Origin: Tsukamurella sputi
Lineage (GTDB): Bacteria; Actinomycetota; Actinomycetes; Mycobacteriales; Mycobacteriaceae
DNA: 64,000 bases
Direction: 5' to 3'
Assembly (NCBI RefSeq): GCF_007858445.1
Contig: NZ_VIGV01000004.1
Location: 434,001 to 498,000 of the forward strand
Both the position numbers and the translations under genes were made by a program. How positions within the stretch are numbered: the first letter of the stretch is position 1; the number at the start of each line of letters is the position of its first letter. Positions 36,402 to 45,853 of the stretch are shown in pieces. Below the pieces are notes generated by a model. The model made no database searches. It had not been told where the DNA came from and saw only the letters and a list, made by a program, of their open reading frames with translations.

Positions 36402-37867
36402 GAGGCGATCCTCCGGTCGGTGGTGAGCGAGTGGTTCCACAGGTGCAGGCAGACGTAGCTGCCCCACGGGCTCCAGCGGTTGGTGGTGATGTCGAGCCCG
36501 AGCAGCTCCGCCCCCTTCGCCACCACGAGGTCGGAGGCGAGGAGCGTATCGGGGTCGGCAAGCAGCCGCATCGCGACGTAGTCGGCCGTCCACGGCCCGA
36601 CGCCCTTGAGCCGCAGGAGCTCCGCACGGGCCTCCGCGCGGGTCATCCCGGCGTGCAGGACGAGGCGCCCGTCGGCGAGCTCGGCGGCGGCGCCGAGGAT
36701 CGCGGCGATCCTGCTCCTCGGTCCGGTGAGCACCTCGCCGCCGCGTTCTGCGACGACCGCCGGGGTGGGGAACGCGCGGTCCACGCGGCCCGCCGGATCG
36801 TCGACCTCCGCGCCGAGCGCGGCGACGAGCCTGCTCTGGTGCGTGGCGGCCGCGGCGATGGAGATCTGCTGCCCGATCATGGTGCGCAGGAGCAGCTCCG
36901 CGGGGTCGACGCAGCCGAACAGCCGGATGCCGGGCGTGTTCGCGACGAGCGGCGCGAGCTGCGGGTCCGCCGCGAGCCCGTCGTCCACGGCGGTGGGGTC
37001 GGCGTCGAGGTCGAGCAGGTGTCGCAGCCGGGTCACCGCGGTCGACAGATCGCTCATCGCGGCGAGCGAGAGCGAGGCCCGCACGTACCCCTCGGGCGCG
37101 GAGCCCAGGTCGACGGTCGCGATCCCGTTGCCGCCCGGCAGGGTCAGGACGCGGGTGTAGCGGTCACCGTCGGTGTGCTCGAGACGGTCGACGGCGTGCG
37201 CCCCGAGGAACCAGCGAACCCAGCCGGTGGCGTACGGGCCGCGCAGCGCGAGCCGCAGGCTCAGCTCCCCGGTCGACGCGGCCGGATCCGGGCCGCGCTG
37301 GGCGCGCAGCTCCGACGGGGTGCGCGCGAAGACCTCCCGGATCGTGTCGTTGAACTGCCGGATCGACGTGAATCCGGCCGCGAAGGCGATGTCGGAGAAG
37401 GGCATCGGTGTGCCGGTGATGAGGATCCGCGCGGTCGTGGCCCGGTGCGCCCGCGCCAGGGCGAGGGGACCGGCGCCGAGTTCGGCGGTGAGGACGCGGG
37501 TGAGCTGGCGGGAACTGTAGCCCAGCCGCTCGGCGAGACCGGTCACGCCGGCCCGGTCCACCACCCCGTCGGCGATGAGGCGCATGGCCCGAGCGGCGAG
37601 ATCGGATTCCAGGTTCCACCGGGGCGAGCCGGGGACGGCGTCCGGGAGGCAGCGCCGGCACGCCCGGTACCCGGCGGCCTGCGCCGCGGCGGCGGTGAGG
37701 TGGAAGCTCACGTTCTCCGCCTTGGGCGTGGTCGCCGGGCAGGACGGGCGACAGTAGATCCCGGTGGTGGCGACGGCGGTGTAGAACTGGCCGTCGAACC
37801 GGGGATCCCGGCCGGCGATGGCCCGGTAGCACCGGTCGAAGTCGAGGTGGGGCGAGCTGCTGGTCAC
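36398..37867 (-). CDS. alkA: Ada-AlkA fusion: alkyl-damage sensor and 3-methyladenine DNA glycosylase
   Basis: 489 residues in three parts. An Ada N-terminal zinc domain with Cys39, Cys43, Cys70 and Cys73 (YCRPSCP, CRRC), where Cys39 would take methyl groups from phosphotriesters. An AraC helix-turn-helix pair (residues ~85-190, with GFTSIRQFNDTIREVFARTPSE). Then an AlkA domain (~195-489) with the HhH motif LKGVGPWTADYVAMRLL and a catalytic Asp after it. Known in M. tuberculosis as AdaA-AlkA arrangements; the protein both senses alkylation and removes 3-methyladenine. Heads a coupled operon with ogt. Confidence 0.92.
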   Translation of the reverse strand: MTSSSPHLDFDRCYRAIAGRDPRFDGQFYTAVATTGIYCRPSCPATTPKAENVSFHLTAAAAQAAGYRACRRCLPDAVPGSPRWNLESDLAARAMRLIADGVVDRAGVTGLAERLGYSSRQLTRVLTAELGAGPLALARAHRATTARILITGTPMPFSDIAFAAGFTSIRQFNDTIREVFARTPSELRAQRGPDPAASTGELSLRLALRGPYATGWVRWFLGAHAVDRLEHTDGDRYTRVLTLPGGNGIATVDLGSAPEGYVRASLSLAAMSDLSTAVTRLRHLLDLDADPTAVDDGLAADPQLAPLVANTPGIRLFGCVDPAELLLRTMIGQQISIAAAATHQSRLVAALGAEVDDPAGRVDRAFPTPAVVAERGGEVLTGPRSRIAAILGAAAELADGRLVLHAGMTRAEARAELLRLKGVGPWTADYVAMRLLADPDTLLASDLVVAKGAELLGLDITTNRWSPWGSYVCLHLWNHSLTTDRRIAS

Positions 37868-37935
37868 GCCTTCGACTCTGACACCACCAGCAGCCCGGCG
37901 CTAGCGGCTTTCGGACACCACCGTGCCGCAGCTGG

Positions 37936-38136
37936 TCAGCAGCAGCGGACGTTCACCGTCGCCCCGTCGTGCCTGGCCCTCCAGTACTCCCGCTCGGTCA
38001 TCACCGGCTCGCCCGGATGCGTGGCGCGACGGTGCTCGACGTACCGCTGGTAGTGGTTGTCGCCCATGACCGAGCCCACGTACCAGCGGATCGCCTTCAG
38101 TGCCCGGATGATCGGGCCGTGCCCAGTGCGTCCCAT
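37936..38136 (-). CDS. ybdD: YbdD/YjiX family small protein
   Basis: 66 residues. The MGDNHYQRYVEHRRATHP segment and YWRARHDGATVNVRCC end are the family signature. In many bacteria it is encoded right after CstA and is needed for, or modulates, pyruvate/peptide uptake by that transporter. Here its start overlaps the 3' end of cstA by 40 bp, so translation is coupled. Confidence 0.88.
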   Translation of the reverse strand: MGRTGHGPIIRALKAIRWYVGSVMGDNHYQRYVEHRRATHPGEPVMTEREYWRARHDGATVNVRCC

Positions 38137-40367
38137 TGCTCCTGCACCTTCTTCTCGGCTGCGGTGGGGATGAGGCCGCTCGGCGCGAACAGCGTGCTGG
38201 GCACCGGCTCCTCCTCGGTCAGCGGGCGGCCGTTGCCGGTCACCGTGCGGTAGATGGTCCACGCGCCCATGACCACCACGATGAGCACCATGATCGCGAA
38301 GACGATCGACAGCGTGCCCTGGATGAAGGTGTTGCGGACCACGGCGTCGATCGCCTCGGGCGTCTTCGCGGAGCCGAAGGACGACTTCCCGGCCTCGGCG
38401 GCCGCCTTGAAGTTGCTGTGCTGCTTCCAGTAGCCCACGGCGGGATCGGAGCTGAAGATCTTCTGCCACGACGCGGTCATGGTGACGATGAGGTCCCAGA
38501 CGAGAGGTATCGCGGGGATCCACACCCACTTGTAGTAGCCCTTCTTGACCACCACCACGACGACCACGGTGAGCGCCATCGCGGCGAGCAGCTGGTTGGC
38601 GATGCCGAACAGGGGGAAGAGGGTGTTGATGCCGCCGAGCGGATCGGTGACGCCCATGAGCAGGATGCTGCCCCACGCCGCGACGACGAGGAGCGAGGCC
38701 GCCCAGGCGCCGACGCGCCAGCTGGGGTCCTTGAGCCGCTGGAACGGGCCGCCGAGGTTGCTCAGCGCGTCCGAGACCAGGAAGCGGGCCACGCGGGTGC
38801 CCGCGTCCACGGTGGTGAGGATGAACAGCGCCTCGAACATGATCGCGAAGTGGTACCAGAAGGACTTCATCGACGAGCCGCCGAAGACCTGGTGCAGCAC
38901 CTCCGACATGCCGAAGGCGAGTGTCGGGGCGCCGCCCGTGCGGGAGACGATCGACTCCTCGCCGACGTCCTTCGCCGTCTGGCTGATCTCCTGGCCGGTG
39001 ATGGGGTCGCCGCCCAGGCCCAGCGAATTGACGTAGGTGGCCGCGGTCTCCGCGGTGCCGCCCGTCTTCGCGAGCGGCGCGTTCATGGCGAAGTAGAAGT
39101 GCTGGTTGATGATCGACGCGGTGATCAGCGCCATGATCGCGACGAAGGACTCGGTGAGCATGCCGCCGTAGCCGATCAGCCGCATCTGGCCCTCCTTCTC
39201 CAGCAGCTTCGGCGTGGTGCCGGAGCTGACCAGGGAGTGGAAGCCGGAGAGGGCGCCGCACGCGATGGTGATGAACAGGAAGGGGAAGAGCGATCCGGCG
39301 AAGACGGGGCCGTCGCCGCGGGTGGCGAAGTCCGAGACCGCCGGTGCCTCCATGAGCGGCCGTGCGATGAGGATGCCCACGGCCAGCAGCACGATAGTGC
39401 CGACCTTCATGAAGGTCGAGAGATAGTCGCGCGGGGCGAGCAGCAGCCACACCGGGAGTACCGACGCGGCGAAGCCGTAGATGATGATCGCCCAGCTCAG
39501 CTGGACCGGGGTGAGGGTGAACAGGTCCTTGCCCCAGCTGCTCTCGCCCACGTAGCGGCCGCCGATCACCGCGGCGAGCAGCAGCACGCAGCCGATCAGC
39601 GAGACCTCGGAGACCCGCCCGGGGCGGAGGTAGCGGAGGTACACGCCCATGAACAGGGCGATCGGGATGGTTGCGGCGATGGAGAAGACGCCCCACGGGC
39701 TGTGCCCCAGGGCCTGCACCACGACCAGGGCGAGCACGGCGATGAGGATCGTCATGATCGCGGCGATGCCGATGATCGCGGCGGCGCCACCGACCGGTCC
39801 CAGCTCGTCGCGGATCATCTGGCCGAGTGAGCGGCCGCGGCGACGAGTGGCGACCCACAGCACCAGGTAGTCCTGGACGCAGCCCGCGACAAGGGCGCCG
39901 ACGACGATCCAGATCGTTCCGGGCAGGTAGCCCATCTGCGTCGCGAGAACCGGCCCGACCAGCGGGCCGGCGCCGGCGATCGCGGCGAAGTGGTGGCCGA
40001 ACAGCACGCGCCGGTCCGTCGGCAGGTAGTCCGTGCCGTTCTCCAGAACCTCGGCCGGCGTCGCATGATCGTCGCGCGGCCGCACCACTTTGAGCTCGAT
40101 GAGGCGGGCGTAGAAGCGGTAGCCGACCACGTAGGTGCAGATCGCGGCGAGCACGAACCACACGGCGTTCACCGATTCGCCACGGGCGAGGGCGATCATC
40201 GCCCAGGCGACGGCGCCGACGAGCGCGATGACGCCGAAGATCACCTTGTGCTTGGTGGTGATCGGGCTGCGGTCGATGACCGCGACGGGCGGCAGTGCCG
40301 GGTCCGTGCGGACGTAAGTGATGTCGCCGTCGGTCTCCGTGGTCGACGGAGCGGTGGGAGCTGACAC
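38097..40367 (-). CDS. cstA: CstA-family carbon-starvation / pyruvate transporter
   Basis: 756 residues with about 16-18 membrane helices. GHHFAAIAGAGPLVGPVLATQMGY, the QDYLVLWVATRRRGRSLGQM loop, GALSGFHSLVSSGTTPKLL and IFGIANQLLAA-type (PLFGIANQLLAAMAL) motifs define the family. Members import pyruvate or peptides under carbon limitation. GTG 40367 has an AGGAGG site five bases before. Overlaps ybdD at its 3' end. An 8-kb stretch containing this gene is almost free of the repeated 9-mer found elsewhere in the window. Confidence 0.93.
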   Translation of the reverse strand: MSAPTAPSTTETDGDITYVRTDPALPPVAVIDRSPITTKHKVIFGVIALVGAVAWAMIALARGESVNAVWFVLAAICTYVVGYRFYARLIELKVVRPRDDHATPAEVLENGTDYLPTDRRVLFGHHFAAIAGAGPLVGPVLATQMGYLPGTIWIVVGALVAGCVQDYLVLWVATRRRGRSLGQMIRDELGPVGGAAAIIGIAAIMTILIAVLALVVVQALGHSPWGVFSIAATIPIALFMGVYLRYLRPGRVSEVSLIGCVLLLAAVIGGRYVGESSWGKDLFTLTPVQLSWAIIIYGFAASVLPVWLLLAPRDYLSTFMKVGTIVLLAVGILIARPLMEAPAVSDFATRGDGPVFAGSLFPFLFITIACGALSGFHSLVSSGTTPKLLEKEGQMRLIGYGGMLTESFVAIMALITASIINQHFYFAMNAPLAKTGGTAETAATYVNSLGLGGDPITGQEISQTAKDVGEESIVSRTGGAPTLAFGMSEVLHQVFGGSSMKSFWYHFAIMFEALFILTTVDAGTRVARFLVSDALSNLGGPFQRLKDPSWRVGAWAASLLVVAAWGSILLMGVTDPLGGINTLFPLFGIANQLLAAMALTVVVVVVVKKGYYKWVWIPAIPLVWDLIVTMTASWQKIFSSDPAVGYWKQHSNFKAAAEAGKSSFGSAKTPEAIDAVVRNTFIQGTLSIVFAIMVLIVVVMGAWTIYRTVTGNGRPLTEEEPVPSTLFAPSGLIPTAAEKKVQEQWDALGTARSSGH

Positions 40368-40482
40368 GAGGCCTCCTGGGAATGTGTGCGCCACGGTGGT
40401 GGTTCGCAAGCGTCATCGTTCCATCCGCGGGCCGCGGGCGCGGGCGATTCGCGCTGGATCGCGGCACGTAGAATGAGGCCCC

Positions 40483-41556
<1,074 letters not shown>

Positions 41557-41600
41557 TCGGTCCGGCGCTCCAGAGCGACGCAGCATGCAATGATCGCAAT

Positions 41601-41975
41601 GTGCAGTTCGCGATGCGTTACGACCGCTGGTACCGACCGATCGCCACCGCGATGGGTCTCGGTCCCCGACGGACGAGCGTCCTCGTGGACGGCGAGTTCT
41701 TGCGCATCAAGTGCGGTTGGGCCTTCCGGCTCGAGGTGCCACTGGCGAACATCATGTCGGCGCGGGCGAGTGCGCGTCGCCCGCTGGCCTGGGGCGTCCA
41801 TTCCGCGGGCGATCTGTGGGTCGTCAACGCCTCGCGCGACGGCATCGTGATTCTCGAATTCCGCCGTCCCGTCACTTCGAAGTCCGTGCAACGCATGAGC
41901 ACTCGATGGGGCGAGGTCCGCTCCCTCTACTTGAGCCTCGACGATCCCGACGGCTTCGTCGCAGCGGTCGCCTAG
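41601..41975 (+). CDS. Hypothetical protein, 124 aa
   Basis: Mostly beta-strand-like sequence with alternating hydrophobic residues (SVLVDGEFLRIKCGWAFRLEV, DLWVVNASRDGIVILEFRRPV) and a C-terminal SLYLSLDDPDGFVAAV element, suggestive of a small PH-like or beta-barrel domain. No signal peptide and no membrane helix. GTG 41601 is the first start; an overlapping ATG is out of frame. I do not recognise the family. Confidence 0.6.
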   Translation: MQFAMRYDRWYRPIATAMGLGPRRTSVLVDGEFLRIKCGWAFRLEVPLANIMSARASARRPLAWGVHSAGDLWVVNASRDGIVILEFRRPVTSKSVQRMSTRWGEVRSLYLSLDDPDGFVAAVA

Positions 41976-41990
41976 CGGATCGGGCTACCG

Positions 41991-42599
41991 TCATCGTTCT
42001 CGTGACACGGGTCCCGGATCGCGGACTGCGTCCAGCGCGGCCTTCGGGCGCGACAGCCCGACCTCGCGGACCCAGTTGCGCACCGTCAGATAGACGCCGG
42101 CGTCGGATCCGGCTTCGGCGCCCACCGCGTCGATGCCCTGCGCGCGGCACAGCGCGACGGCACGGCGCAGGTGGAAGTCCTGCGTCACGAGGACGGCCTC
42201 CTTGATGTCGAAGACGGAAGCTGCGCGGGCGCAGGTGTTGTAGGTCGTCACGCCGAAGCGATCGTCGGTGATCGCCCTTCCGTCGACACCGCGGTCCACC
42301 AGGTACTTCCGCATCGCGGTGACTTCGTCGCCCTTCGTCGACGCCGCATGTCCGGAGACGAGCACGCGCTGGGCACGGTTCTCCCGCAGAATGGTCAGCG
42401 CGGTCTCGAGGCGCTCGCGCAGGTACACCGACGGCTCTCCGTCGTTCACCCGATCGCCCAGCACGATCACCCACTGACGTGATCCGTCCGACGTGATCCG
42501 CGAACTGCTCGCCCACTGCACCCAGACGGTCGAGGCCGCGACGATGATCACGACCACGATCACGACGTACCGGATCAGCCGGCGCACCACTGCAAACAC
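41991..42599 (-). CDS. YdcF/SanA-like DUF218 protein
   Basis: 202 residues. One N-terminal membrane helix (YVVIVVVIIVAASTVWV), then a DUF218 Rossmann-like domain outside the membrane: WVIVLGDRVNDGEPSVYLRERL, RVLVSGHAASTKGDEVTAM, TYNTCARAASV and VLVTQDFHLRRAVALCRAQG. SanA of E. coli affects envelope barrier function and vancomycin sensitivity; YdcF binds SAM. Exact role here unknown. Converges with the small gene before it, 15 bp apart. Confidence 0.82.
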   Translation of the reverse strand: MFAVVRRLIRYVVIVVVIIVAASTVWVQWASSSRITSDGSRQWVIVLGDRVNDGEPSVYLRERLETALTILRENRAQRVLVSGHAASTKGDEVTAMRKYLVDRGVDGRAITDDRFGVTTYNTCARAASVFDIKEAVLVTQDFHLRRAVALCRAQGIDAVGAEAGSDAGVYLTVRNWVREVGLSRPKAALDAVRDPGPVSRER

Positions 42600-42638
42600 C
42601 GGACCGAGCGTACCGACGACGCGGCCGCCCGACCGCCT

Positions 42639-43103
42639 TCAGCGCGGAGTGAGTACGAAGACCCTGGCGCCACCGTCGAACGCCCGCCGCAGGTCGTCGG
42701 GGTCGGGGGAGCCGTCTGCGGTGAAGTCGATGTGGTTGAACGAGGCGAAGTTCTTGTTGTCGGCCGCGATCACGCCGTACAGCTCGATCACCCCGGCCTC
42801 ATCGGAGACCACCCGCACGTCGGCGGTCCTGCGCCGACCGGCGAGCTGGATATCGATCGGTTCACCGCTGCGCAGGTTCTTCCCCCAGGCGAACGGCGAG
42901 CCGACCAGCAGATTCCCGTCGTGCTTGGTGTACGCGACCGGCACCTCGAAGACCTTGCCGGACTTCCGCCCCACCACGTACAGCGTGAGTAGGCGCTCAC
43001 CGAGGAACTTCGATACACCGGGAGCCTTCAGCAGGGTTCGCATCATGGCGTTCATGACGCCCTGCAGCGGCATGGTGCTGGCGGTTCCCGCGCTCCGGCT
43101 CAT
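42639..43103 (-). CDS. F420-dependent nitroreductase-family (Ddn-like) protein
   Basis: 154 residues from ATG 43103. The split-barrel flavin/F420-binding fold shows as LLTLYVVGRKSGKVFEVPVAYTKHDGNLLVG and GVIELYGVIAADNKNFASFNHI, typical of the deazaflavin-dependent nitroreductase group that includes M. tuberculosis Ddn. Members use F420H2 to reduce quinones or activate nitroimidazoles. TACCGT lies six bases before the start (leaderless), which also rejects a longer form running into the dyad at 43137-43240. Confidence 0.8.
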   Translation of the reverse strand: MSRSAGTASTMPLQGVMNAMMRTLLKAPGVSKFLGERLLTLYVVGRKSGKVFEVPVAYTKHDGNLLVGSPFAWGKNLRSGEPIDIQLAGRRRTADVRVVSDEAGVIELYGVIAADNKNFASFNHIDFTADGSPDPDDLRRAFDGGARVFVLTPR

Positions 43104-43136
43104 ACCTCGACGGTAGACCCGGCCACCCGGCTCCGG

Positions 43137-43240
43137 CCAGGGCCGCGGCGCTCGTGAAAACCGCGGAATCCAGGCATACAAGGCCAAATTTGGCTTCGTA
43201 TGGCCTGAGAACGCCGGATTCACGAAGGAGCCGGCCCTGG
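43137..43240. repeat. 104-bp imperfect inverted repeat (dyad) between divergent genes
   Basis: The two 52-nt halves match at 36 of 52 positions when one is reverse-complemented, with the perfect centre GCCAAATTTGGC (43183-43194), the outer ends CCAGGGCCG/CGGCCCTGG and an intermediate TCGTGAA/TTCACGA block. As a result, translations of the two strands resemble each other (HTRPNLASYG and HTKPNLALYA). It lies between the Ddn-like gene and the MFS gene. It may be a miniature palindromic repeat, a large operator region or a structured 5' UTR; I cannot tell which from one copy. Confidence 0.7.
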
Positions 43241-43324
43241 ATGTCGAAAAACCTGTCGGAGGTTCGTCGTATAGATGACGGCGACGAACGCCGGTCGTCG
43301 AAAAACGACTTCGAGGAATCGACC

Positions 43325-44809
43325 ATGACCACGCACACTGAACAGATGGACCATCCCCCGACCGATCTGACGACGCCCGCCGACGAGCGGTCAGCGCAGG
43401 CCGGGCGCACGCCGCTGGTGATCAAACTGCTGGTCGCGGCCACGTTCGTCGTGATCCTCAACGAGACCATCATGATCAACGCGATCCCGCGCCTGATGGT
43501 CGACTTCCACGTCGACGCCCGCGCGGCGCAGTGGCTCTCCACCGTCTTCATGCTCACGATGGCCGCGGTCATCCCGGTCACCGGCTGGTTCCTGCAGCGG
43601 GTCAGTACCCGCACGGCCTACGCCGTCGCTATGACCACCTTCAGTCTCGGCACGGCGATCGCGGCCGCGGCCCCGACGTTCGAGGTGCTCCTGGCAGCGC
43701 GCGTCGTGCAGGCGGGCGGCACGGCGGTGATGATGCCGCTGCTCATGACCACGCTGATGACCGTCGTCCCCGAAAACGACCGCGGTCGCGTGATGGGGCA
43801 GGTCACCCTGGCCATGTCGTGCGCGCCCGCGCTCGGTCCGGCGGTGTCCGGCATGATCCTGCACCTCGGCTCGTGGCGGCTGATCTTCGTCTTCGTGCTG
43901 CCGATCGCGGTGCTCGTCGGTGTCGCCGGGATGCGGCAGTTGGAGAACGTCGGCGAGACCGAGAGCACGCCGGTCAGCTGGCTCAGTGTGGCGCTCGCGG
44001 CGGGCGGTTTCGGCAGCCTGGTGTACGGCCTGAGTGAGATCGGCACCGGTGACTGGACCGGTCCCGTCCTCACCGTGATCGCCGGAGGCCTACTGATCGC
44101 CGCGTTCGCCGCCTACCAGGTGCGCCTGCAGCAGCGGGAGATGCCGCTGCTGGACCTGCGTACCCTCCGCCACCGCACCTTCGCGATCTCGCTGCTGCTG
44201 ATGACCGCGGGATTCATGGCCTTCCTCGGCTCGATGATCCTGCTGCCGCTGTACCTGCAGGACCTGCGCGGCCTGTCCGAACTGCAGACCGGCCTGCTCG
44301 TGATGCCGGGTGGCCTGGCGATGGGCCTACTCGGCCCGCAGGTCGGCAAGCTCTACGACCGCGTCGGTGCACGTCCTCTCGTCATCCCCGGCGCGATCGG
44401 CATCGTGGCGGCGCTCGCCGCGCTCAGCCGCATCGGTGCGACGACGCCCTACCCGCTGATCGTCGCGATTCACGTCGCGCTCATGGTTTCGCTCGCCGCC
44501 GTCTTCACGCCGATCTTCACCGTCGGCCTGGGTGACCTGCCCGAGCACCTCTACTCGCACGGCTCGTCGCTGCTGGGCACTCTGCAACAGGTCGCCGGCG
44601 CGATCGGCACCGCCGCGCTGATCGTCGTGATGTCCAACCGTTCGGCGCACCTGGCCCAGGGCGGTTCGTCCCAGCCCGAGGCGTTCGTCGGCGGGCTGCA
44701 GTGGGCCTTCGGCGCCGCCGCGCTCATGGGTGTCGTAGTCGTCGCGTGTGCCCTGCTCCTGCCGTCCAAGTGCGACGGTGCGCAGTCGTCCGGCACGGTG
44801 CATCACTGA
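43325..44809 (+). CDS. DHA2-family MFS drug exporter (EmrB/QacA-like)
   Basis: 494 residues, about 14 membrane helices. The first helix ends in LNETIMINAIPRLMVDFHV (the LNETIVNVALP-type motif of DHA2 pumps), followed by WLSTVFMLTMAAVIPVTGW and motif C ALGPAVSGMIL. Such proteins export drugs or toxic metabolites by proton antiport. ATG 43325 has GAGGAA upstream; a GTCG-AAAAA-CGAC hairpin (43297-43309) precedes that site. No adjacent regulator on this strand. The 220-bp region before it carries the large dyad. Confidence 0.88.
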   Translation: MTTHTEQMDHPPTDLTTPADERSAQAGRTPLVIKLLVAATFVVILNETIMINAIPRLMVDFHVDARAAQWLSTVFMLTMAAVIPVTGWFLQRVSTRTAYAVAMTTFSLGTAIAAAAPTFEVLLAARVVQAGGTAVMMPLLMTTLMTVVPENDRGRVMGQVTLAMSCAPALGPAVSGMILHLGSWRLIFVFVLPIAVLVGVAGMRQLENVGETESTPVSWLSVALAAGGFGSLVYGLSEIGTGDWTGPVLTVIAGGLLIAAFAAYQVRLQQREMPLLDLRTLRHRTFAISLLLMTAGFMAFLGSMILLPLYLQDLRGLSELQTGLLVMPGGLAMGLLGPQVGKLYDRVGARPLVIPGAIGIVAALAALSRIGATTPYPLIVAIHVALMVSLAAVFTPIFTVGLGDLPEHLYSHGSSLLGTLQQVAGAIGTAALIVVMSNRSAHLAQGGSSQPEAFVGGLQWAFGAAALMGVVVVACALLLPSKCDGAQSSGTVHH

Positions 44810-44831
44810 CGGTTCGGCCTACGATCCGCCC

Positions 44832-44918
44832 ATGTTGATCTCCACCGCCCCACAGCGCCGCCTCGGCGGCACGCACGACGAGGCGACGCCGCGCATCTGC
44901 GGCTGCTTGCGCTCGTGA
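44832..44918 (+). CDS. Leaderless 28-aa ORF ending in a Cys-Gly-Cys motif (putative leader peptide)
   Basis: TACGAT (44820-44825) lies six bases before ATG 44832, so the ORF would begin at the transcript 5' end. It encodes 28 residues: MLISTAPQRR, an Arg/Gly/Thr/Asp middle, then RICGCLRS and TGA 44916-44918. Mycobacteria carry leaderless Cys-rich small ORFs that act as cysteine-responsive attenuators of downstream genes; this peptide has the same size, position and Cys-containing end, though only two Cys. Its stop overlaps the GTG of the next small ORF by 4 nt (GTGA). Confidence 0.5.
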   Translation: MLISTAPQRRLGGTHDEATPRICGCLRS

Positions 44919-45010
44919 ACATCGACGTGAGCCTCGCGGAAGCCGAGGCGGTTGCGCAGCTCCCGGACCTGCTGCGCCGGACACCGTCGACCCGCCGACC
45001 GAAGGAATGA
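44915..45010 (+). CDS. Second coupled short ORF, 31 aa
   Basis: GTG 44915 overlaps the stop of the preceding leaderless ORF (GTGA), and its own TGA (45008-45010) overlaps ATG 45007 of the VOC frame (ATGA). It begins V/M-N-I-D-V-S-L-A-E-A-E-A and ends in a basic TRRPKE tail. No family recognised. The two 4-nt overlaps make a chain in which each frame can hand ribosomes to the next; it may be a coupling peptide rather than a functional product. Confidence 0.4.
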   Translation: MNIDVSLAEAEAVAQLPDLLRRTPSTRRPKE

Positions 45011-45012
45011 TC

Positions 45013-45348
45013 ATGGATCTGTTCGCACGCCTCGCTGTGACCGACCTGCGGCGCGCGATCGCATGGGGAGACAAGCTCTTCGGCGAGGTGGAGTCGTTCG
45101 CGCCGAACGACACCGAACACGTCTGGACGTTGGGCGAGCACCTCCACGTCTACGCGGAATTGCTCCCGCGGCATGCCGGGCATTGCGCGGTCACCCTCTT
45201 CCTCGACGACGTCGAGTCGTTCCTCGCCGCAGCAGCGGACCGTGGCCTGCTGCCGGATTCGGAGGAGGTCTACGAGAACGGCGTCCGCAAGGCGATCTTC
45301 CTCGACCCCGACGGTAACGAGGTCGGGATCGGCGGTGCGCCCGCGTAA
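45013..45348 (+). CDS. VOC (glyoxalase/bleomycin-resistance) family protein
   Basis: 111 residues from ATG 45013, which has GAAGGA at good distance; ATG 45007 is in frame and overlaps the preceding small ORF. The beta-alpha-beta-beta-beta pattern (LFARLAVTDLRRAIAWGDKLFG, then VWTLGEHLHVYAEL and AIFLDPDGNEVGIGG) is that of a VOC domain, ending in the common DPDGN(E) motif with a metal-binding Glu. One metal-ligand His at the first strand is not obvious. Substrate unknown; possible control by the upstream leaderless ORFs. Confidence 0.78.
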   Translation: MDLFARLAVTDLRRAIAWGDKLFGEVESFAPNDTEHVWTLGEHLHVYAELLPRHAGHCAVTLFLDDVESFLAAAADRGLLPDSEEVYENGVRKAIFLDPDGNEVGIGGAPA

Positions 45349-45397
45349 CCCGCCTACGTGGCAGTCGCTGACGACAAACGCGAGGATCATGGCACGC

Positions 45398-45841
45398 ATG
45401 GCACTGCATGTACGAACCACGTTGGAGCCCGTAGGGCCGGCGACCGCCATTGAGCTGACCGATGCGCAGGTCGAGGAGCTCGGGGGAGGGAAGCGCGCCG
45501 CCGTGCGGGTCGTCATCGGCGACAAGTCGGCACGCCTGCGCCTCGCGGGCATGGGTGGCTGCAACCTGATCGGCCTGTCGAAGGCAGCCCGCAAGGAGCT
45601 GGGCGTCGAGATCGGGGATACCGTCGAGGCCGTGATCGAGCTCGACGGTGCCGAGCGCACCGTCGACCTGCCGGACGACCTGGCGGCCGCCCTGGACGAG
45701 CACGGCCTGCGACCCGCGTTCGACGCGCTCAGCTACACCCGGCGCAAGGAAGCGGCGCGGGGCATCGCGGACGCGAAGCGGGCCGAGACGCGTGAGCGCC
45801 GAGTCGCCGCTGTGGTCGACGGCCTCCGCGGGACCGCCTGA
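45398..45841 (+). CDS. DUF1905 + YdeI/OmpD-associated domain protein
   Basis: 147 residues from ATG 45398 (ATG 45389 is an alternative). Residues ~1-85 are DUF1905, a small beta-barrel: TTLEPVGPATAIELTDAQVEEL, GGGKRAAVRVVIGD, GDTVEAVIELDGA. The C-terminal ~55 residues are the YdeI-type helical element (AFDALSYTRRKEAARGIADAKRAETRERR region). Common in actinobacteria and linked in other bacteria to stress or antimicrobial-peptide resistance; the mechanism is unknown. Confidence 0.8.
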   Translation: MALHVRTTLEPVGPATAIELTDAQVEELGGGKRAAVRVVIGDKSARLRLAGMGGCNLIGLSKAARKELGVEIGDTVEAVIELDGAERTVDLPDDLAAALDEHGLRPAFDALSYTRRKEAARGIADAKRAETRERRVAAVVDGLRGTA

Positions 45842-45853
45842 GCGGTTCGCGGT

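Noticed and set aside
43154-43223. Extended N-termini of the MFS and Ddn-like genes across the dyad
   Set aside because: Both extensions lie inside the 104-bp palindrome, resemble each other only because of it, and better starts (43325 with GAGGAA; 43103 after TACCGT) exist.
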